Source: Bradyrhizobium sp. STM 3843
GTDB taxonomy: Bacteria > Pseudomonadota > Alphaproteobacteria > Rhizobiales > Xanthobacteraceae
Assembly: GCF_000239815.1 (NCBI RefSeq)
Contig: NZ_CAFK01000073.1
Span: forward strand, 1 to 64,000
Reading direction: 5' to 3'
Length of the DNA stretch: 64,000 nt
The notes under the pieces were generated by a model. The model made no database searches. It was given only the letters and a program-made list of their open reading frames with translations, and was not told the DNA's origin. Positions 16,581 through 24,304 of this stretch are shown one piece after another (within the stretch, counting starts at the first letter, position 1; each line of letters starts with the position of its first letter). A program made the translations under genes and the position numbers.

Positions 16581-19460
16581 CTAGGGCGCGATACTGGTGA
16601 CGGAAGCTCTGGTGAGACGGCCGAGATACCAGAGCGCCGGATCATTGCTGTATGTATTGACGGTCGTCTTGCTGTACCCGTCCGGCGTCGACACGGTGAC
16701 CTGCGTCGCATTGCCATAGACGTCATACTGGTTCGACGTCGTCACCGTCGGCAGCGCGGAGCCGTCGAGATCGGTCCCGCTCGACACGTTCTGGGCCAGC
16801 GAAACCCGATAAGGTGCACTCGACGGACTGATCGCCGTCGTACCGCTCGCGTTCGCGAGCTGATAAGTGTTGGTCGACTGCCCCAGCACCTGGGTCCCAT
16901 TTGACCGCGTCGTGGACGCCACTAGTCCGATATAGGGGAAATCCTGCCGGAACGTCGTCGTGTCCGAGAGCCCCGTCTGCAGATCCTTCACCATCATCTG
17001 CCGGAAACCCAGCATTCCGCGGCCCGACAGATCTGCTTTCGCACCGGCATAGGAATAAGACGAGCTGTATGTCCCGCCTACCCCGTTCGAGGTATCAATG
17101 CGCGATACAACGTAAAACGGAATCTGGAGATCGAACACGGGATACGACGCCGAGTTGTCCCTCGAATAGACGCTGGCGTTGGTCAGCGGAAGATAGGAGA
17201 TCGACGTCGTCGTACCCAGCCCGGTGTTAGCCGTCACGATCAGATCGCCGATGAGTCCATTGCCCATGAAGACATATTGGTATGGGTACCCGTTTGCGTC
17301 GACCAAGAGGTAGTCCATCTTGCCGTCGCCGTTGAAATCGCCGACGATCGGAAAGTTGACGTTCGGCGTGTTGGCATTAATCGGGAAATTCCAGCCGTTC
17401 GGCAGGTTTTGGACCTGGCCTGAGAACGTACCGTCCCCATTGTTCATGAAGAGGTACTGATAAGGATAGCCGCCGCAGTCGATCACGACATAGTCGGTTT
17501 TGCCGTCACCATTGAAATCACCGGGAATGGGCAAATACGGCTGGTTCGCTTTGAAGATCCAGCCGTTCGGCAGTGTTTGCGTTTGTCCGGAAAACGTCCC
17601 ATCGCCATTGTTGATAAAGACATACTGGTACGGGTAGCCGTTGGCATCGATCAAGAGGTAGTCGACCCTGTTGTCGCCGTTGAAGTCGCCGACGATCGGC
17701 ATGTTGGCATTGGGGGTATTCTTGTTGATCGTGAACTTCCAGCCGTTCGGCAACGTTTGGGTCTGCCCCGTGAACGTTCCGTCGCCATTGCTGATGAAGA
17801 CATACTGATAAGGATAGCCGTTGCTGTCGATCAGCACGTAATCGGTCTTGCCGTCCCCATTGAAGTCTCCGGTGACCGGAGCGTTCATGTTTGGCGTGTT
17901 GCTGTTGTTGGGAAAATTCCAGCCGTTTGGCAGCGTCTCGGTGATTCCGGCAAATGTCCCGTCGCCATTGCCCATGAAGACGTACTGGTACGGATAGCCG
18001 TTGCCATCGACCATGAGATAGTCGGTTCGGCCGTCGCCATTGAAGTCGCCGACGATCGGGGTGTATCTGAGGTTCGCGCTGAACTTCCAACCGTTCGGCA
18101 GCGTCTGGGTCTGGCCCCTGAACGTTCCGTCGCCGTTGCTCATGAACACGTATTGGTAGGGATAGCCGTTGGCATCGATCAGCAGATAATCTGTCTTTCC
18201 GTCCCCGTTGAAGTCGCCAACGATCGGCGTGTTCACGTTCGGCGTATTGCTGTTGATTGGAAAATTCCAGCCATTCGGCAGTGTCTGGGTCTGGCCCGTG
18301 AACGTGCCGTCGCCGTTATTCAGGAACACATACTGATAGGGATAACCACTGCTATCGATCAGCAGGTAATCGGTCCTCCCGTCACCATTGAAGTCGCCGG
18401 TGATGGGAATGTATTTGGCGTCGGCCCTGAACTTCCAACCGTTCGGCAGCGTCTGCGTGGTCCCGGTGAAGGTGCCGCTACCCGCGCCCGACTGCCATCC
18501 GAAATTTGTGGCCGGAAGACAGGCACCATCTGCGGCGCATACGGCCACCGACGCGACTTCGCTGCGTTGCGTCGAATCGCTCTGCTGATACCCGATCCGA
18601 TAGTCGGCGACGAGCGACGATGCGGCGAAAGTCTTGACGTTCGTAAGCCTGACCGTCGTCCTCACAATCGAGCCGCCCTGATAACCCTGAACGACGTCGG
18701 GCCGGCTGGCATAGACGAACTGCACCGAGTTATAGGTCGCGACGTTCGCCGCGGCATTTCCCGTGTAGTCGACGCGGCTGGGATAGGCTTGCCCGTTTGC
18801 AGCATCGCTGACGTAAGTGACGGTAAAGTAGTTCGACTTGGTGTCGCTGACCTTGTTGACGGCCCATGACCTCGCCGTCGTCTTGCCTTGCGCCAGAACG
18901 AGCGAATCCGTCGTGTGTCCGAACTCCATCACCTGACCGGACTTGGAACGGACTTCGAACCACGCGGGGCCCGTGCCGGCCGTGCCATGGGAAATGATCT
19001 TGTTGTAGCTGTCGACCTCGGTCCGATACTCCGTACCATCAGCACCGTAGGTTCCGCCGATCGCGATCAGCCGCTCCCCGTCCATGCAGAAGCGATCATT
19101 GGCATCGTAGCTGACGGCGCCGAGCACACCGTCCTGCGCCGGCGTCCGCGGGCAGCGGCCGATCGATGGCAGTCCGCCGAGCGACCAGCCAATCCCGAGC
19201 AGCCCGTTAGGCCCTTGACTGCTGTAATCGAGCGACAGCGACGGCACGACACCTGCCGTCCCCGGAGGTAGCGCGATCGGAGTCGAATACGTCGATGCGC
19301 CGGACGGGTTCACAGAGACCTGACCCGGCAGCGACATTGATCCGGCATTACTTAAGGTTGTATTTGCGGCCAAAAAACACGCCGCCCAACCAGCAAGACA
19401 CAAGCCTTTTCCCGCCCACGACCGAAATTGCGGCCGCGACGCCCTTCGCACCGACACCAT
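16581..19460 (-). CDS. SpvB/FG-GAP repeat protein B (TcB-like)
   Basis: A 959-residue protein that starts at an ATG at 19460 behind GGGGG. A basic N-terminus and hydrophobic segment (GKGLCLAGWAACFLAANTTL) act as a Sec signal. Then come a SpvB domain (LGGLPSIGRCPRTPAQDGVL), seven FG-GAP repeats with the distinctive GYPYQYVFMxNGDGTFxGQT unit, and the TcB-type C-terminus ending WYLGRLTRASVTSIAP. Its Rhs partner has been deleted (remnant at 16345-16483), so it is an orphan unless it pairs with Rhs-A or Rhs-B. Repeat units differ strongly from those of the paralogues, while the N- and C-terminal parts are very similar. Confidence 0.9.
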   Translation of the reverse strand: MVSVRRASRPQFRSWAGKGLCLAGWAACFLAANTTLSNAGSMSLPGQVSVNPSGASTYSTPIALPPGTAGVVPSLSLDYSSQGPNGLLGIGWSLGGLPSIGRCPRTPAQDGVLGAVSYDANDRFCMDGERLIAIGGTYGADGTEYRTEVDSYNKIISHGTAGTGPAWFEVRSKSGQVMEFGHTTDSLVLAQGKTTARSWAVNKVSDTKSNYFTVTYVSDAANGQAYPSRVDYTGNAAANVATYNSVQFVYASRPDVVQGYQGGSIVRTTVRLTNVKTFAASSLVADYRIGYQQSDSTQRSEVASVAVCAADGACLPATNFGWQSGAGSGTFTGTTQTLPNGWKFRADAKYIPITGDFNGDGRTDYLLIDSSGYPYQYVFLNNGDGTFTGQTQTLPNGWNFPINSNTPNVNTPIVGDFNGDGKTDYLLIDANGYPYQYVFMSNGDGTFRGQTQTLPNGWKFSANLRYTPIVGDFNGDGRTDYLMVDGNGYPYQYVFMGNGDGTFAGITETLPNGWNFPNNSNTPNMNAPVTGDFNGDGKTDYVLIDSNGYPYQYVFISNGDGTFTGQTQTLPNGWKFTINKNTPNANMPIVGDFNGDNRVDYLLIDANGYPYQYVFINNGDGTFSGQTQTLPNGWIFKANQPYLPIPGDFNGDGKTDYVVIDCGGYPYQYLFMNNGDGTFSGQVQNLPNGWNFPINANTPNVNFPIVGDFNGDGKMDYLLVDANGYPYQYVFMGNGLIGDLIVTANTGLGTTTSISYLPLTNASVYSRDNSASYPVFDLQIPFYVVSRIDTSNGVGGTYSSSYSYAGAKADLSGRGMLGFRQMMVKDLQTGLSDTTTFRQDFPYIGLVASTTRSNGTQVLGQSTNTYQLANASGTTAISPSSAPYRVSLAQNVSSGTDLDGSALPTVTTSNQYDVYGNATQVTVSTPDGYSKTTVNTYSNDPALWYLGRLTRASVTSIAP
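17260..18410 (-). repeat. Seven tandem FG-GAP coding repeats in SpvB-B
   Basis: Seven copies of a unit of about 170-177 bases coding GDFNGDGxxDYLLIDxxGYPY and then NGDGTFxGQTQTLPNGW. Two spacer types (NFPINxNTPN and KFxANxxYTP) partly alternate, which hints at a higher-order duplication of a two-blade unit. Such near-identical DNA repeats are prone to slippage and recombination. Confidence 0.85.
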
Positions 19461-19590
19461 CACCCATGCCCCCGCATGAACCCCGTCGAACTACGGTATC
19501 GAACAGCACTCGTATTTTACCCGCAAGCGGCACTGCGAGTTATCCACAACGTGACGTTGAGGTAACGCCGAGATGTTACGGAGATGACCC
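19450..19590 (-). repeat. SpvB upstream leader repeat (R1)
   Basis: About 140 bases nearly identical to 27140-27280: the first codons, the GGGGGCATG translation signal, CGAACTACGGTAT, CGTATTTTACCCGCAAGCGG, CACTGCGAGTTATCCACAAC and CGTGACGTTGAGG. Similarity stops near 19590. This probably holds the promoter and leader of each module, copied with it. Confidence 0.8.
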
Positions 19591-20117
19591 GCATCATATA
19601 TCGATCAAATGCATGAGAACCTTTCAACTATCAGGAGGCAGTCGTAGCGCAGTCCCGCGATCATCTACTCTGTCACAGGCCTAAGTCGAACGGTGTGGCA
19701 AGCGTGTCTAGCTGCGACGTATCGAGGAACGTTAGAGTACGCTTTTGGCAGCGACTTCGAACCAGTGAGATTGTTTTCCAAGCACGAGCACCAGGAGAAG
19801 GCAACCTATCGAATTCAATGAACCTCATCGCGCAACACAATCACCCGGTCCAATGCAGCCCAGCTGCTAAACGACTAATGAAGTTTATGGGGTTTTGGCC
19901 GCAAAGCATATCGACTGTGCCATTCGCCGGCGATTCAAGCACAACCATTTACGGCCACAGCTTGTAAGGATCCGACTAAGAAGCTCCTGTGCATGGGGGG
20001 GCATCCTCCAACACTCAATCTCGCAAGTCCGTATTTAGCCGCCCGCTCATCGCAAAACCCGTTCAATCAGGCACTCTGGATAATTACCGCAACGCCCTTT
20101 TATGCTTCCAACACAAA
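19591..20117. other. Gene-free spacer between modules B and C
   Basis: About 530 bases after the immunity-type gene of module C and before the module B leader. It is lower in GC than the flanks. I find no coding region or recognisable remnant on either strand; it may be debris from a lost toxin/immunity pair. Confidence 0.4.
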
Positions 20118-20639
20118 TTATTCTTCTATTCTGGAGACCCCATTTGGGGTCCTCACAACCCGGACAGGCCTGCTATCTAACTCCGGGACGGAAGTCTTGC
20201 GCCAGTCAAGCCCAAATTTGGACAGCAATTCGCGATAGCGATCTTCCGGAGGACACGGTCCCAGCAAGACAGCACGAACGAACTCCATTGGCGGAGCGTA
20301 ATCATGTTGTACAACGTAATGATAGATCAAATTTGGCGCGGCAAAAAGCTCTCCTCGATCGGATACGACACGAATCTCTGCCGATCCGAGCAACAATCTT
20401 TCTCCATTTTTCTGCGCGAGATTTCCATCAAATGAGCAACACAATTCACATTTGTGAAGACCTCTAGTCTGACCAACTGATACTTGGCAAAAGCGCCATA
20501 GCCGATCGACAAACTGCGGCTCGGCTAATTTTCTTGGAAAGTCAACGCCCGCGGCGAGCCATCCAACGTTTAGCGTCGAGGCTGCAGAGGTATCCGCAGC
20601 CCCGTAACTATAGGGGGTTAGATCTGCAAAGTATGTCAC
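20118..20639 (-). CDS. Probable immunity protein for the Rhs-B tip (small family starting TYFADLTPYSYG)
   Basis: A 173-residue cytosolic protein starting at a GTG eight bases after the Rhs-B stop. It resembles a widespread uncharacterised family (DUF7919-like, from memory) with an N-terminal TYFxDLxPYxYG, LNVGWL, a TRGxHxCxxC motif (here TRGLHKCELCC), then SAEIRV and APNLIYHYVVQHDYAPP. The Cys/His cluster could bind zinc. Members occur alone or beside polymorphic toxins. Its coupling to the Rhs stop suggests that it neutralises the Rhs-B tip; the function is inferred. Confidence 0.65.
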   Translation of the reverse strand: MTYFADLTPYSYGAADTSAASTLNVGWLAAGVDFPRKLAEPQFVDRLWRFCQVSVGQTRGLHKCELCCSFDGNLAQKNGERLLLGSAEIRVVSDRGELFAAPNLIYHYVVQHDYAPPMEFVRAVLLGPCPPEDRYRELLSKFGLDWRKTSVPELDSRPVRVVRTPNGVSRIEE

Positions 20640-20646
20640 GGTCTTT

Positions 20647-23600
20647 TCATCGGTAAGGCTTGAGGCAGGCAGCGCTGTCGCAGAACGCCCCAATTGTAGT
20701 TCCTGGCCCTCGAAGCAACAAACTTCTTTCGGTGTCCGTCAGCCGGTTATAGTCAAGAACATTCACGCCCTCCAAGTGACCGAAGCGGGCCGTATCTTCC
20801 GCAAGGAGGCTCTTGTCGGGGAATATCGTTCCATCCGACATTCCATGAACGCCGCTCAAGATGTTAACCTCACCACCACGTCTCATTCCGCCTTCTACCG
20901 CTAGATCAAAATCGCTTCCGACAACGCGCCCCGTTGCCGTAACGACCGTACCACCGGCCGCGTTTTCCGAACTGGATATTATTCCACCCAATTTGCCGAA
21001 GCCCCTGGCGCCTACAAGGGAATCTATCCCTTTCATGCCCACTCTGCCATAGGCGCCTAGTCCGCCCAACACAGCCGCCCCTGGAAGATCTCCAATGGAC
21101 GCTTGCGTTGCCGGATCACACGCAGCTCCGCAGAGCTCTAGCAGCCCTCCGATGCCGGCACGCAGCCCGTTTGAGCCTGTAAAGTAGCTTATTCCCCCGC
21201 ATTCCTCGAGACACCGGCTCATGAAGTTTGAGAGCGCGTCGCCCAATTGAGCGCCTGGCGTAGGCGCCGACGGAGGGGCCGCTTGCGGCACTCCGTTGTA
21301 GCCAACCTGCTGAACCAAGCTGTTTGACGGAATATAAACTGGCTGGTTGAGAGCAGGAAACAGGTCCACGACGTTTGGCGTCGGCGTCGGAACGAATGAC
21401 TGAGAAAATAGAGTGTTGTAGTAAGCGACCTGCTGGCTCGCATAGGCGGTTTGCTGCGCTACGAACCCGTTAATCTGCTGAGAAAGTGTAAGACCTGGAT
21501 AAATGTAGGCACTATTGTCAATGCAGCAGGCGCTGCCGCCGGTATTCTTGACATTGTCCGGAGATATCGACCCAACAACTTCTATGGTATTTAGCGTTTG
21601 TGTTTGCACCCATCCAAAGGTTGCATCGTACGTATACGACGCCGCGTCATAGTAGCCCGATGGGTCGACGGACGTTAAAGGCCTGTTGCTTGCGTACGCA
21701 TATCGGTTCCATCCTTGCGGACTAATGGGGTGAGGAACCGTTGGATCCGCACTTGTCATTCGGGCGAGGATCGGATCGTAGACGCGACCGTTGAGATGGA
21801 CCAGGCTGGCGACCGAGAGCTGCTCTTCTCCAGTGAACCCCCGCATCGTCTGGCTTGTGATGCTGCCGCTCGGGTCGTCGGTTCCATTCGGAAAGCGTCG
21901 CTTGCCCCAAGCGTCGTAGGAGAGCCGTTCCTGGACAACGCCGTTTTCGTTGGTAATGACTGAGATCGAGCCGAGCGGATCGGTGTGGAAGTAGCGTGTC
22001 GCCAGCGTCTCCGAGCCCGGCTGCGAGACCCGGATGCCGAGCATGGAGCTGCCGATCGAGAGATAATCCGTCCAGCGGGGGGACGCGCTTCCGGGATTGC
22101 TGACCTCCGCCTGCACGCCGAAGGCCGAGATGTAGAGCGTGGTGCCTTCCGGCGTCACCTGCTTGAAGCGCTGGTGGTCGGTATCGTCGAGGAACGAAAT
22201 CGTCCGCGTCCCTTGCGTAATGCTGGAGGGCTTGTTGTAGGAGGTATAGACGAGGCTGCGGCCGAGACCGGAGGTCTGATTGCCGTTGGCATCATAGGTG
22301 AAAGTGGCGCTGATCGAGCCGCCGCTGACGCTCATCACCGCATGAGGCAGCGCGGAGCCGGCGGCCGGATAGCTGTAATTGCCGAGATCCGACTTCGACA
22401 GCAGATTGCCGATCGAATCGTAGGAGAAGGTCTTCGACAGCGGCGTCGGGCTCAAATTGACCGTCGACGACGTCAGCCGATTGAGCGCGTCATAGGTGAA
22501 TGTCTCGCTCAGATTGGTGTTTGCGTCAGACCGAGACAGAGGATTGCCTCCCCGATCATAGGCGTAGCTGAAGTTCTGGACTGCGCCCCCGGTACCCGTC
22601 GCAATGCCGGTGAGCCGATCCGACAACGGATCAAAGCTCCGGGTCGTCGTGAGGCCGTTGCCGCCCGTGTCCCGTGTCACGCGCAGTTCGGCATCGAGCG
22701 TGTTCGCGGTCCAATAGACCTGTCCGGTCGCGTCGTCCAAAAGCTGATTGGCATCGCCAAGCGCCGTGTGGCCATAACGGGCCGTGAACCCGGAGGGATA
22801 GCTGACCTTGGCGAGCGAGCCATTGGCATCGTACGTGGCACCTATGATGTAAGTCGCGCCGTCGATGGTGGTCGCCACCTGAATCGGACGCCCCAGGGCG
22901 TCATAGCTCGCGCTGCGGGAGAACCCGGATCCCGGACCTACCGTGATACTCGTGGAGGCGAGCTTACCGATACCATGCGCCGCCGTGTCGTAGACCCAAG
23001 CGCTCGTCATGTCCGGCTCGACGGTCTGCACCAGGCGATCGAGCTTGTCGTAGGCCAGGCTGACCGTCTGGCCCTTGGCGTCCATCTGGCTGACCAGCAG
23101 CCCGAGCGTGTTGTAGCCGTAGCTCCAATTGCCGAGGTCGGGGTCCGCACTCGCGACCTTGTTGCCGCGGACGTCGTAGCTCGCCGTGACGACATTGCCG
23201 ACCGGATCGGTCGTGCGCAGGAGATTCCCGAGCCCATCATAGGCATAGGTCATGGTGTGGCCGAGCGCATCCGTCGCCGACACCACATTGCCCTGGCTGT
23301 TTCTGGTCACCGTCCGGGTCTGACCCAACGCGTTTGTCTTGGCGACGGTCAGCCCATGATAGGCTACCTGGGACACGCTGCCGTCCGGCTTGGTCTTGGT
23401 CAGGGCGCGGCCGAGCGCATCATAGGTCAACATCGTATATTGTGGCGTGCCGCCGTTGACAAAGTAAGGCCGGCTCGTCTGCGACACCCGCCCGAGTCCG
23501 TCATAGCTTGTCGTCGCACGGATCGTACTGCCGTCGAAGCCCTGGCTGTCGCGCACGATCTCGCGATCGAGCACGTCATAATAAACGATCGCGAACGGGC

Positions 23601-24168
23601 CATTCACGGTCGTGCCATCGGCCGCATACGACGTCCGCTGGATCAGATAGCTTGCGCCCGAAGGACAGGTTGCAGTGCCTCCATTGACGCCGCTGCAGAA
23701 TTGATATGTCCACTTGGTCTGTGTGCCATCAGGACGGACTTCCAGGATCTTGCGGCCGAGCCCGTCATAGCTCCAGCTGGTCGTCAATCCGTTCGGCCCG
23801 GTCTGGCTGGTCGGCTGCCCGAAGCGGGCATCATATTGCAGGCTCTCGCTTTGACCAAGCGCATTGGCGTTGGAGGTCGCGAACTGCCCGCGCGCATCAT
23901 AGCTGCTCGTCCTGCTCCGCGTGACGATGTCCGCCCCGCTGGCGGTCGAGGTCAGCACATTACCGAAATTGTCGTAGGTGTAGTCCGTTTGCAGGCGGAC
24001 CGCCGGCGTATCTGGCTCGACCACCTGCTGGGTCACGATCCCCGTGCCCGCATCATAGGCAAAGGATGACGTCTGTATGACGCTGCTCGAAGCCAAGACC
24101 GGGGTCGACACGAGCAGCGCAATTGCGGCCATAACGGACGGTATGACAATTCTGGTCACGGTCTTCAT
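20647..24168 (-). CDS. Rhs/YD-repeat protein B with unique C-terminal toxin tip
   Basis: A 1173-residue secreted Rhs protein. The start is the ATG at 24168 behind GGGGGG, with Sec signal VIPSVMAAIALLVSTPVLAS. The YD-repeat shell is close to that of Rhs-A up to GRVYDPILARMTSADPT and the boundary DPSGY (about residue 836). The tip then diverges completely: a Gln/Tyr/Pro-rich linker, a Gly-rich segment and a final 90 residues containing GEVNILSGVHGMSDG, EDTARFGHLEGVNVLDY and GPGTTIGAFCDSAACL. I recall similar ends in other polymorphic toxins but cannot name the activity. Conserved His, Asp, Glu and Cys suggest an enzyme. The tip is lower in GC than the core. Confidence 0.9.
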   Translation of the reverse strand: MKTVTRIVIPSVMAAIALLVSTPVLASSSVIQTSSFAYDAGTGIVTQQVVEPDTPAVRLQTDYTYDNFGNVLTSTASGADIVTRSRTSSYDARGQFATSNANALGQSESLQYDARFGQPTSQTGPNGLTTSWSYDGLGRKILEVRPDGTQTKWTYQFCSGVNGGTATCPSGASYLIQRTSYAADGTTVNGPFAIVYYDVLDREIVRDSQGFDGSTIRATTSYDGLGRVSQTSRPYFVNGGTPQYTMLTYDALGRALTKTKPDGSVSQVAYHGLTVAKTNALGQTRTVTRNSQGNVVSATDALGHTMTYAYDGLGNLLRTTDPVGNVVTASYDVRGNKVASADPDLGNWSYGYNTLGLLVSQMDAKGQTVSLAYDKLDRLVQTVEPDMTSAWVYDTAAHGIGKLASTSITVGPGSGFSRSASYDALGRPIQVATTIDGATYIIGATYDANGSLAKVSYPSGFTARYGHTALGDANQLLDDATGQVYWTANTLDAELRVTRDTGGNGLTTTRSFDPLSDRLTGIATGTGGAVQNFSYAYDRGGNPLSRSDANTNLSETFTYDALNRLTSSTVNLSPTPLSKTFSYDSIGNLLSKSDLGNYSYPAAGSALPHAVMSVSGGSISATFTYDANGNQTSGLGRSLVYTSYNKPSSITQGTRTISFLDDTDHQRFKQVTPEGTTLYISAFGVQAEVSNPGSASPRWTDYLSIGSSMLGIRVSQPGSETLATRYFHTDPLGSISVITNENGVVQERLSYDAWGKRRFPNGTDDPSGSITSQTMRGFTGEEQLSVASLVHLNGRVYDPILARMTSADPTVPHPISPQGWNRYAYASNRPLTSVDPSGYYDAASYTYDATFGWVQTQTLNTIEVVGSISPDNVKNTGGSACCIDNSAYIYPGLTLSQQINGFVAQQTAYASQQVAYYNTLFSQSFVPTPTPNVVDLFPALNQPVYIPSNSLVQQVGYNGVPQAAPPSAPTPGAQLGDALSNFMSRCLEECGGISYFTGSNGLRAGIGGLLELCGAACDPATQASIGDLPGAAVLGGLGAYGRVGMKGIDSLVGARGFGKLGGIISSSENAAGGTVVTATGRVVGSDFDLAVEGGMRRGGEVNILSGVHGMSDGTIFPDKSLLAEDTARFGHLEGVNVLDYNRLTDTERSLLLRGPGTTIGAFCDSAACLKPYR

Positions 24169-24256
24169 AGCGCCACCCCCCAAGTCGCCGAAAGAAATAT
24201 CGCCGGAAACGCTCGATCAGATCCTGATCGGCTCAACGCAAGACACAAACCTTCCC

Positions 24257-24284
24257 AATCGCGTGTGACCAGGCACACGCGATT
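24257..24284 (-). promoter_or_regulatory. Junction hairpin, module C
   Basis: A perfect 11-bp inverted repeat (AATCGCGTGTG and CACACGCGATT) around a six-base loop ACCAGG, 20 bases past the SpvB-C stop in the spacer before Rhs-B. The lower stem TCGCGTG/CACGCGA is shared with module A while the upper stem differs but still pairs. No T run follows. Confidence 0.65.
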
Positions 24285-24304
24285 GATATCGTCATGTCGC
24301 GCCT

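Noticed and set aside
14060..18410. Regular repeats that could suggest a CRISPR or satellite array
   Set aside because: They are in-frame FG-GAP coding repeats of about 170 bases, with no unique spacers between short identical repeats.
17577..18869. A 430-codon plus-strand frame opposite SpvB-B
   Set aside because: Repeats of the antisense strand of FG-GAP units, no protein family.
20136..20151. Six-bp hairpin GACCCC/GGGGTC near the end of the Rhs-B partner gene
   Set aside because: Inside the last codons, short, and not followed by a T run; not a convincing terminator.
21985..24069. A 694-codon open frame on the plus strand opposite Rhs-B
   Set aside because: Antisense shadow; its composition mirrors the shadow opposite Rhs-A.
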